Of a stretch of DNA of 64,000 nucleotides, positions 45,889 to 54,400 are shown piece after piece. The notes under the pieces were generated by a model. It was not told the DNA's origin and did no database searches. It saw only the letters and a list, made by a program, of their open reading frames with translations. Origin of the DNA: Winogradskyella sp. J14-2 (GTDB lineage Bacteria > Bacteroidota > Bacteroidia > Flavobacteriales > Flavobacteriaceae); the NCBI RefSeq assembly GCF_001971725.1, contig NZ_CP019388.1:2994501-3058500 (forward strand), written 5' to 3'. The position numbers were made by a program, and so were the translations under genes. How positions within the stretch are numbered: the stretch's first letter is position 1; the number at the start of each line of letters is the position of its first letter.

Positions 45889-46992
45889 ATGACTTCAGAA
45901 TTAATAAGTTCTAAGGAACTTGCAAAAGTAGACCCTGTATTTGGTCAAATTTCATTTGATGACCACGAACAAATCGTTTTCTGCAACGACAAAGATACTG
46001 GTTTGAAAGCTATAATTGGCATCCATAACACTGTTTTAGGACCTGCACTAGGTGGTACAAGAATGTGGAATTATAATAACGAGTGGGAGGCACTAAACGA
46101 TGTATTGCGTTTGTCTCGTGGTATGACATTTAAGTCTGCGATAACAGGATTAAATCTTGGTGGTGGTAAGGCTGTAATTATAGGTGATGCCAAAACTCAA
46201 AAAACTCCTGAGTTAATGAGACGTTTTGGTGAATTTGTACACTCTTTAAGTGGTAAATACATCACTGCAGAAGATGTAGGTATGGCTACTGAAGACATGG
46301 ACACTGTGAGAGAAGTAACTCCTTATGTAACTGGTATATCCGAGAGTAAAGGTGGCGCGGGTAATCCTTCGCCAATTACAGCCTATGGCGTATTTATGGG
46401 AATGAAAGCTGCGGCAAAATTCAAATATGGCTCAGATGTATTAGAAGACAGGTCTGTTTACGTACAAGGTATTGGACATGTTGGTGAAGCACTTGTTGAA
46501 CACTTGGTTAATGAAGGTGCCAAAGTAACAATTGCAGATATAAACCAAGAACGACTTGAAGAAGTGCGTTCTAAGTACGGAGCTACTATATATGGTGGTA
46601 ATGATATTTACAGTGAACCTATGGATATTTACGCTCCATGTGCTTTGGGTGCTACTATTAATGATGATACAATAAATAGAATACAAGCAGATATCATTGC
46701 AGGTGCGGCTAACAATCAGTTAGCAGAAGAGAATAAACATGGTACAATCCTACAAGAAAGAGGTATTGTATATGCACCAGATTTCTTAATTAATGCTGGC
46801 GGTATAATCAATGTCTATGCAGAATTAGAAAATTATGACAGGCAAGAGATTATGCGTAAAACTGAAAATATATATAACACCACACTTGAGATTTTAGATA
46901 ATGCTAAAGTAAATAATCTTACTACTAATACTGCGGCATTAAATATAGCAAGAGAACGTATAGAAACTCGTAAAAGAGAAAATTCTAAATAA
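45889..46992 (+). CDS. Glu/Leu/Phe/Val dehydrogenase (leucine dehydrogenase type)
   Basis: 367 residues. NAD-dependent oxidative deamination of branched-chain amino acids. The two active-site lysines are at Lys82 (GMTFKSAITG) and Lys94 (LGGGKAVI), 12 residues apart as in leucine dehydrogenases. The Rossmann motif is GIGHVGEALVEHL and the C-terminal part ADIIAGAANNQLAEE. Length and motif spacing favour leucine over glutamate dehydrogenase. A full consensus promoter precedes it. Confidence 0.93.
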   Translation: MTSELISSKELAKVDPVFGQISFDDHEQIVFCNDKDTGLKAIIGIHNTVLGPALGGTRMWNYNNEWEALNDVLRLSRGMTFKSAITGLNLGGGKAVIIGDAKTQKTPELMRRFGEFVHSLSGKYITAEDVGMATEDMDTVREVTPYVTGISESKGGAGNPSPITAYGVFMGMKAAAKFKYGSDVLEDRSVYVQGIGHVGEALVEHLVNEGAKVTIADINQERLEEVRSKYGATIYGGNDIYSEPMDIYAPCALGATINDDTINRIQADIIAGAANNQLAEENKHGTILQERGIVYAPDFLINAGGIINVYAELENYDRQEIMRKTENIYNTTLEILDNAKVNNLTTNTAALNIARERIETRKRENSK

Positions 46993-47024
46993 TTTTTTTC
47001 AGAGTTAAATAATAGTATTTTTGC

Positions 47025-47054
47025 AAGGTGAATTGATAGCGATTCACCTTTTTT
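47025..47054 (+). terminator. Intrinsic terminator of the dehydrogenase gene
   Basis: Stem AAGGTGAAT / ATTCACCTT with an 8-base loop and a T-run, 33 bp after the stop codon. A -7-like box TATTTTTG (47016-47023) lies just before it; a nusB promoter there would transcribe through the hairpin. Confidence 0.8.
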
Positions 47055-47083
47055 AATAACCTATAAAAAGCAGTTCTGTATAC

Positions 47084-48028
47084 ATGCTTAACAGAAGACA
47101 TATTAGAATAAAAGTAATGCAATCATTGTACGCTTTTAAAGGTCATGAAAGTGATGACTTGGCAAAAGACGAGAAGTTTTTGATGCACAGTTTAGATAGC
47201 ATGTTAGATTTGTACCTTTCTATCTTGGCTTTACTCACAGAATTGCACAAAAAGAGTAAGGATTACAATAGTAAGCTTCAGAAAAAACTATTAGGATCAG
47301 ACTCAGATAGAAATCCAAACACTAAATTTCAAGACAACTTACTGTTAGGTATTATCAGTGATAATAAAATGTTGCAGGAGGTTATAACAAAACGAAAACT
47401 GAATTTTTGGGATTTAGATTTTGAGTACGTAGATATTTTATTCAAAGAGATAAAAAACAGTAAACTTTACGAAGATTATGTAAATAATTCGGAAACAGAT
47501 TTAAAAACAGATAAGCAATTTATTTTAGATATCTACACAGAAATCATAGCGCCAAATGATAAGCTTTATGATTATTTTGAGGATAAAAAATTAACGTGGG
47601 TAGATGATTTTCCTGTGGTAAATACTGTACTTTTAAAAGTATTGGGCAAAATAAAGCTTACATCTCCAGAAACTAAATTATTGCCAGATTTATATAAGGA
47701 CGAAGACGATAAAGAATTTGCCAAAGAATTATTCAAAAAGACAATATTGAATAACTCTAAGTTTTCTGATGAAATATCTAAAAAGACTACCAATTGGGAC
47801 ACAGAGCGATTAGCAAGTTTAGATGGTTTATTGTTAAAAATGGCCTTGTGCGAATTTCAGAAATTTCCATCAATTCCTTATAAAGTAACTATTAATGAAT
47901 ATTTAGAGATAGCCAAAGAGTACTCCACACCAAAAAGTAGTTTGTTTATTAATGGCATACTAGATAAAATCGTGAAAGAATATCAGTCAAATAACTTACA
48001 CGCAAAAACAGGGAGAGGACTAATGTAG
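47084..48028 (+). CDS. nusB: Transcription antitermination factor NusB (long form)
   Basis: 314 residues, about twice the E. coli length, as is usual in Flavobacteriia. The N-terminal MLNRRHIRIKVMQSLYAFKG matches the NusB opening, followed by a long lineage-specific helical insertion (about 30-190). The canonical C-terminal half follows: WDTERLASLDGLLLKMALCEFQKFPSIPYKVTINEYLEIAKEYSTPKSSLFINGILDKI. Binds boxA RNA with NusE in rRNA antitermination. Confidence 0.93.
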   Translation: MLNRRHIRIKVMQSLYAFKGHESDDLAKDEKFLMHSLDSMLDLYLSILALLTELHKKSKDYNSKLQKKLLGSDSDRNPNTKFQDNLLLGIISDNKMLQEVITKRKLNFWDLDFEYVDILFKEIKNSKLYEDYVNNSETDLKTDKQFILDIYTEIIAPNDKLYDYFEDKKLTWVDDFPVVNTVLLKVLGKIKLTSPETKLLPDLYKDEDDKEFAKELFKKTILNNSKFSDEISKKTTNWDTERLASLDGLLLKMALCEFQKFPSIPYKVTINEYLEIAKEYSTPKSSLFINGILDKIVKEYQSNNLHAKTGRGLM

Positions 48029-48151
48029 TCGATTACGCTGTGTGTTTCTTTGGTACTTCTGTTAAGGACATTCTAAAAAATTTTAATTGCAGCGAATTAT
48101 TGTTACCTTTGGCAACTTAGAAAATCAATAGTATTAATTAAAATATAAGTA

Positions 48152-48712
48152 ATGAAAAAGATTATCTTAGGATTTAGTGCGTTATGCATGGTTGCTTTTA
48201 CTTCTTGTAAAGACGATGCAGCTAGTAAAGTAAATTCAGAAAATGTAGCTGTTGCAGCAGAGAGAGATGCCAATGCTGGTGATTTCCCAGTGATGGAATT
48301 AGATAAAACTGTACACGATTTTGGTACAATTGAAAACGGTACTCCTGTAGAAACAATTTTTAAGTATACAAATAAAGGTAACTCTATGCTTGTAGTAAGT
48401 AATATTAAGAGTACTTGTGGTTGTACTGTGCCATCTAACTATACAAAGGAAGTTGCACCAGGTGAAACAGGTCAGTTTACTGTAAAGTTTAATGGTAAAG
48501 GAAATGGTAAAGTATCTAAGTCTTTAACCATGACAACTAATACAGAAAAAGGAACTGAGGTTGTTAAAATTACAGCAATGGTTAACAATCCAGAAGCTGC
48601 TAAGAGAGCAGCGGAAAAAAAGGCAGCAGCAGCGAATGCAACACCAAAGAATCCGATGCTAAACGCAAAAACATCAACAAAACCTGGCCACGAAGGTCAT
48701 AACCACGACTAA
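48152..48712 (+). CDS. DUF1573 lipoprotein
   Basis: 186 residues. Lipobox AFTSC (Cys19), an Ala/Asn-rich linker, then the immunoglobulin-like DUF1573 domain: MELDKTVHDFGTIENGTPVETIFKYTNKGNSMLVVSNIKSTCGCTVPSN (the CGC motif), TVKFNGKGNGKVSKSLTMTTNTE. The tail is Ala/Lys-rich and ends in HEGHNHD. The yajC start is 7 bp from its end, so the two are probably cotranscribed. The function is unknown; the domain is related to extracytoplasmic MSP/ASH beta folds. Confidence 0.9.
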   Translation: MKKIILGFSALCMVAFTSCKDDAASKVNSENVAVAAERDANAGDFPVMELDKTVHDFGTIENGTPVETIFKYTNKGNSMLVVSNIKSTCGCTVPSNYTKEVAPGETGQFTVKFNGKGNGKVSKSLTMTTNTEKGTEVVKITAMVNNPEAAKRAAEKKAAAANATPKNPMLNAKTSTKPGHEGHNHD

Positions 48713-48718
48713 TTTATA

Positions 48719-49009
48719 ATGGAAGGATTAAGTTCATTTTTACCATTTATAGCCATTTTTGCAGTGATGTATTTTTTTATGATTGCACCACAAATGAAAC
48801 GCGCAAAACAAGAAAAGAAGTTTGCGAGTGAATTAAAACGTGGTGATCGCGTAATTACTAAAAGTGGAATGCACGGCAAAGTTGTAGAGCTAAACGATAA
48901 AGATAGTAGTTGCGTTATAGAAACGTTAGCAGGTAAGATTAAGTTTGACCGTTCTGCAATTTCAATGGAAATGAGTAAAAAATTAAATACTCCAGCTAAA
49001 GTAAAATAA
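48719..49009 (+). CDS. yajC: Preprotein translocase subunit YajC
   Basis: 96 residues. Membrane helix (about 5-23, LPFIAIFAVMYFFMIAPQ) followed by the conserved QMKRAKQEKKFASELKRGDRVITKSGMHGKV. Accessory to SecDF in protein export. Terminated by the hairpin at 49034. Confidence 0.96.
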   Translation: MEGLSSFLPFIAIFAVMYFFMIAPQMKRAKQEKKFASELKRGDRVITKSGMHGKVVELNDKDSSCVIETLAGKIKFDRSAISMEMSKKLNTPAKVK

Positions 49010-49033
49010 GGCTAGATTATTTATCTTACAAGT

Positions 49034-49062
49034 AAAGCCATTCTAAACAGAGTGGCTTTTTT
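49034..49062 (+). terminator. Intrinsic terminator of yajC
   Basis: Stem AAAGCCATTC / GAGTGGCTTT (one wobble pair) with loop TAAACA and a T-run. Confidence 0.85.
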
Positions 49063-49073
49063 AATGTATAGTT

Positions 49074-49673
49074 CTAACAGTTTTTGTATTTATCATACAA
49101 ACCAACACCTTTAAGAATCATAGGTGTTATTTTTTCTATTCTAGATTGTTTTGTAGCGTCTCGTTTAGCCTCACTAATATAATCACAATACGCTCTCTGT
49201 TTGCCTGATGTCAATAATTTAAAAGCAGCTTCTAATTTTTGGTTGGTAGAAAAAATACGCTCTAACTCTGTAGGAATAATTACAGCTTTAGTATTACGTT
49301 GAGGTTTTATCTCTTTACCTAAACGTTGATTTTCTATAGCCTCTTTTACATACTTTAGAACAGCACTTTTATTGATATCTGCTTTAGATTCAAAACGCAT
49401 TTGCCTTAAGGCTTTCGTTTTGTTCTCTTGAGCGTTGATGAGTAACTTAGCTTCATCTTTTAAAAAGACACCTTGAAAAAACCAAATACCAAAATGGTTT
49501 TTAAAAGCACCAAGACCAACAACATTTTTCCCATTTAAAGTATAAGTAGGTGCGCTCCATTTTAGAGTTTCTTCTAATTCGGTAGAATTAATAATGTCTC
49601 TAATGATAGAGAGCTCTTATTCAAAGTGAGCATTTACTTCTATATATTCTTCAACTAATGAGACTTTTTTCAT
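49074..49673 (-). pseudogene. YdeI/DUF1801 family gene interrupted by one stop codon
   Basis: From the ATG at 49673 one frame encodes MKKVSLVEEYIEVNAHFE, then TAA (49617-49619, codon 19), then ELSIIRDIINSTELEETLKW, APTYTLNGKNVVGLGAFKNHFGIWFFQG and on to the end at 49074. The frame is otherwise intact for 199 codons, with DUF1801 in the N-terminal half and the YdeI-type half KPQRNTKAVIIPTELERIFS at the end. The piece starting at 49400 (108 residues) is not an independent protein. A single point change (for example GAA or AAA to TAA) explains it. A sequencing error cannot be excluded. Confidence 0.8.
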
Positions 49674-49878
49674 TTTAACAAGGTTTTAAGGTTCAAATTT
49701 ACATTTTTCTACAATTTGAGTTTTGTTTCATAAGTCTTTTATGAGTTATATTGCTTTTGCTGATGTGTAAATTTTGATTAAGTTTACAACAATAAGTTTG
49801 CTCTATCTACAATTTCTACTTCTTCATTTTAAATGTTGGTTATGGTAAAATTTAAAATCAACTTTTAATTTTTGTAAA

Positions 49879-50793
49879 ATGAAGATACTATCCTATATAA
49901 TTTTTACTGTACTCGTTATTCTCTTTAATGTAAGCGTGTACGCAATAGATTCGAAAAATTTAAAAAAAGAAAAGCTAGAAGATAGTACAATATCTAACTG
50001 CCAATCAAGTTCTAGTTTAAATAATAATTTGAATATTGATAATCGTAAAGAACAAATAAACACAAAACCTAATAACTTAACGAGTTTAGGTCAATTGCGA
50101 TTATCGCTCTACGAGAGCAGTGCACTAGCCAATAACGAAGCCGCTGCAGATGGTGTTTTAATTTTATTTGATTCAAATGGTAACAATGACGTCGATGCTA
50201 ATGATGCACCAGACATTCCTAATCTAGATGAAAACTTTTCAACTAATAATAATGGTGTACTGTTAAGTATAGAAAGTAGAGCAGCGCCAGTAGATCTCGA
50301 AGAAATTCAGTTAGAAGTTAATACCTATCGAAGTACAAGCTATACTATAGTAGCTGAGGGTATCTCTATACAAAATGCAATCGCGTTTTTATATGATGAT
50401 TTTACAGGAATTAGTACTGAAATACCACAAAGTGGCACAATCAGTTATAATTATTCCATCAACACTAGTGATGCTCAGTCCCTTGCTAGTGACAGATTTA
50501 GGATAGTTTTTGATGTTGAAACACTATCAGATAGTATAAGCAGTTTAGAAGAGATATCAATATATCCCAATCCTACTAGACTAGGTAAATTCTACTTATA
50601 TATTCCATCAGAAATACATAATCTTAACATTTCAATATACAATATATTAGGCACTAAGCTTTACGCTGTTAACCGCGTTTTACAAGACCGAACTATAACA
50701 ATAGTTACTGATGACGTGTTAAGTGCAGGTACCTACATTGTGGAGTTAAAGTCTCAAGGAAAAACAATTGTAAAAAAACTAATAGTACTTTGA
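49879..50793 (+). CDS. T9SS type A sorting-domain protein, short paralog of the large adhesin's C-terminus
   Basis: 304 residues. Signal peptide (about 1-22), a polar Asn/Ser/Lys-rich linker, then residues 70-304 run in parallel with the last 235 or so residues of the 1883-residue protein downstream: QLRLSLYESSALANN against QLRLSLYESSAFANN, EEIQLEVNTYRSTSYTIVAEG against EEIQLEINTYRSTNYTIVAEG. The T9SS domain is IYPNPTRLGKFYLYIP ... SAGTYIVELKSQGKTIVKKLIVL. Secreted across the outer membrane and anchored by T9SS. It has no repeat region. It may be a partial duplicate that became free-standing. Confidence 0.88.
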   Translation: MKILSYIIFTVLVILFNVSVYAIDSKNLKKEKLEDSTISNCQSSSSLNNNLNIDNRKEQINTKPNNLTSLGQLRLSLYESSALANNEAAADGVLILFDSNGNNDVDANDAPDIPNLDENFSTNNNGVLLSIESRAAPVDLEEIQLEVNTYRSTSYTIVAEGISIQNAIAFLYDDFTGISTEIPQSGTISYNYSINTSDAQSLASDRFRIVFDVETLSDSISSLEEISIYPNPTRLGKFYLYIPSEIHNLNISIYNILGTKLYAVNRVLQDRTITIVTDDVLSAGTYIVELKSQGKTIVKKLIVL

Positions 50794-51446
50794 GTTTTAG
50801 GTATTAAAATTTTACTATGCTTTATCCTTTTGTTGCTTTTTTGGGCCAGTTTTTCTGCATTTAAAAATTTATATTACATCTCAAAACATTTATAAGATAA
50901 TAATTAATCTTAAAAACTTAACTACACCGTAAGTGTTCGCTTTGACTATTAAAATATTTCATCACTATTGCATGTTTTTCCTAAATTTTTAGCATACTGT
51001 TTAAAGAAAATATTAACATTTTAACGATTTGTTTAACATTATTTTAATATTAAGGCTATTTTTTTATTACATTGTAATGCTATTAATCATTAACTATCTA
51101 AACTTGTTTCAATAATTACAATTACCTATTATCATATTATATTGTTTGTATTAGGTTTGCAATACACATGTTGCATCTACTATACAACGCGTCTGATATA
51201 TAAGAGTTGATTGACGAATCTACGCAAGTTTACCTTTTTTTGATTTAGGCATATTAAAATTGATGCCCTTACTCTGCAATAACTTACATCTACCCTTTAT
51301 CCTTAAGGGATGTTTAGGTAAATTATTACTAACATTAATTAACCATGACATTATGAGAAGTTATACCTTAAAATTTAATTCATCATAGAACTATGTGTAG
51401 TCCCAATGAAGATTCTAACCTAATTACCTAACTTAAAGTAAATTTT
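50794..51446. other. 653-bp intergenic region upstream of the giant T9SS protein
   Basis: No credible gene was found. The region is very AT-rich. Candidate promoter elements are TAGGTTTG at 51152-51159 (exact -7 match, no TTG at -33) and TTG (51207-51209) with TACCTTTT (51231-51238) 21 bases on. A long 5' leader of about 200-300 nt would follow either. No riboswitch fold was recognised. Confidence 0.5.
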
Positions 51447-54400
51447 ATGAAAAAAATTATTTATGCATGTGTTGCTTTGCTTGCGTTTTGTTGGCAAAGT
51501 AATGCCCAATTAGTAAACGATTTGTGTTCAGGAGCTTCAATTATTGCCTGCGGCGATACTGTAAGTGGTACCAATGTGGGTGCAACAGACGGAGATGGAG
51601 TGGCTGGAGACGGTTGTGGAACATCGACTACAGCAGTAGGCGTATGGTATGCTTTTACAGGAACAGGAGATACAGTCACTGCTTCAACTTGTGATCAAGC
51701 AGATTTCGATACAGAAATTACAGTATATACTGGAGTATGTGGCGATCTCACTTGTTTGGGTAACAACGATGATGGATCGGGATGTGGTGGATTTACATCA
51801 GCGTTTGAATTTAACTCAGAGGTAGGAACTACTTACTATATATATGTAAGTGGTTTTGGCGCTGGTACCGGAACATTTGATTTAAGTATAACATGCGTAG
51901 AACCACAGCCAGCACAGCCGCAGGATATGTGTTCTACTGCAGAATCTATAGTTCCTGGCACGTATACAACGACAATTAATGATGGTTCGGGTAGTGCCAA
52001 CATGACATTACCAAGCGGTTTAGATGCAGCATGGTTTGCGTATACAGCTACTGAAGACGGTACAATTGATGTATCGGCTTGTGGTAGTGGTGTTGATACT
52101 GATCTAGCTGTGGGTACAGGGCCATGTGAGGATTTAAGCAATATTCAAGCATCTGATGACACCGCAGGATGTACTGCTTTTTCATCAGAGATATTAGGTT
52201 ATCCTGTAGTTGCGGGTCAGACCTATTATATAGAATGGTCAAATGAATGGGACTCAGGGCCGTTTGAGTGGACATTAACATTTACGGCACCACCAGAGTG
52301 TGTATCACCAACAATAGACAGTGCTACGGTAGTAGAGACGTGTAGCGAGGTTGATGGCACAGGCACGTTCAACGTAGAGGTTGTTGTATCCGATGCAGGA
52401 TCAGCAGGAACTGTGATCAGCGATGGTACAAATACATATCCAGTAGTAGCAGGCACTGTAGTGGCAGGACCCTACAACAGTGGTGATACAGTGAACTTAA
52501 CTGTAGATGCGACGGATGATGCCTGTGATGCAGATCTAGGGGAGTTTACGTTTACCTGTCCACAACCAGCACCAGGTAACGACCAATGTGCAAATGCAGC
52601 GATGGTCGCCTGTGGTGATACCGTAATGGGCTCAACGGCCAACGCTACAAATACGGCAGGCAACGATTCTAACGACGTATTCTATTCTTTATCAGGTACA
52701 GCCGATGGAGAAGAAGTCACGGTAAGTTTATGTGGTTCTTCATTCGATACCATATTAACCGTATTGGATGGATGCGACGGAACCGTAGTTGCCTCAAATG
52801 ACGATTCATGTTCACTTCAGTCAGAAGTAACTTTTACATCAGATGGTGCTACGACGTATATCATTTTAGTAGAAGGATTCTTTAGTACGTTCAGCGGCAC
52901 AGGTGCTTCTGGCGACTATACCTTGGCAGTAACATGTATACCACCACCAGAGTGTGTATCACCAACAATAGACAGTGCTACGGTAGCAGAGACGTGTAGC
53001 GAGGTTGATGGCACAGGCACGTTCAACGTAGAGGTTGTTGTATCCGATGCAGGATCAGCAGGAACTGTGATCAGCGATGGTACAAATACATATCCAGTAG
53101 TAGCGGGCACTGTAGTGGCAGGACCCTACAACAGTGGTGATACGGTGAACTTAACTGTAGATGCGACGGATGATGCCTGTGATGCAGATCTAGGGGAGTT
53201 TACGTTTACCTGTCCACAACCAGCACCAGGTAATGACCTATGTGCAAATGCAGCGATGGTCGCCTGTGGTGATACCGTAATGGGCTCAACGGCCAACGCT
53301 ACAAATACGGCAGGCAACGATTCTAACGACGTATTCTATTCTTTATCAGGTACAGCCGATGGAGAAGAAGTCACGGTAAGTTTATGTGGTTCCTCATTCG
53401 ATACCATATTAACCGTATTGGATGGATGCGACGGAACCGTAGTTGCCTCAAATGACGATTCATGTTCACTTCAGTCAGAAGTAACTTTTACATCAGATGG
53501 TGCTACGACGTATATCATTTTAGTAGAAGGATTCTTTAGTACGTTTAGCGGCACAGGTGCTTCGGGCGACTATACTTTGGCAGTAACATGTATACCACCA
53601 CCAGAGTGTGTATCACCAACAATAGACAGTGCTACGGTAGCAGAGACGTGTAGTGAGGTTGATGGCACAGGCACGTTCAACGTAGAGGTTGTTGTATCCG
53701 ATGCAGGATCAGCAGGAACTGTGATCAGCGATGGTACAAATACATATCCAGTAGTAGCGGGCACTGTAGTGGCAGGACCCTACAACAGTGGTGATACGGT
53801 GAACTTAACTGTAGATGCGACGGATGATGCCTGTGATGCAGATCTAGGGGAGTTTACGTTTACCTGTCCACAACCAGCACCAGGTAATGACCTATGTGCA
53901 AATGCAGCGATGGTCGCCTGTGGTGATACCGTAATGGGCTCAACGGCCAACGCTACAAATACGGCAGGCAACGATTCTAACGACGTATTCTATTCTTTAT
54001 CAGGTACAGCCGATGGAGAAGAAGTCACGGTAAGTTTATGTGGTTCCTCATTCGATACCATATTAACCGTATTGGATGGATGCGACGGAACCGTAGTTGC
54101 CTCAAATGACGATTCATGTTCACTTCAGTCAGAAGTAACTTTTACATCAGATGGTGCTACGACGTATATCATTTTAGTAGAAGGATTCTTTAGTACGTTT
54201 AGCGGCACAGGTGCTTCGGGCGACTATACTTTGGCAGTAACATGTATACCACCACCAGAGTGTGTGTCACCAACAATAGACAGTGCTACGGTAGTAGAGA
54301 CGTGTAGTGAGGTTGATGGCACAGGCACGTTCAACGTAGAGGTTGTTGTATCCGATGCAGGATCAGCAGGAACAGTGATCAGCGATGGTACAAATACATA

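Noticed and set aside
47016..47023. TATTTTTG as the nusB promoter -7 box
   Set aside because: It sits directly before the terminator hairpin of the upstream gene and has no TTG at -33, so it is unlikely to drive nusB.
49074..49400. Independent 108-residue gene
   Set aside because: It is the C-terminal half of the interrupted YdeI/DUF1801 frame that begins at 49673.
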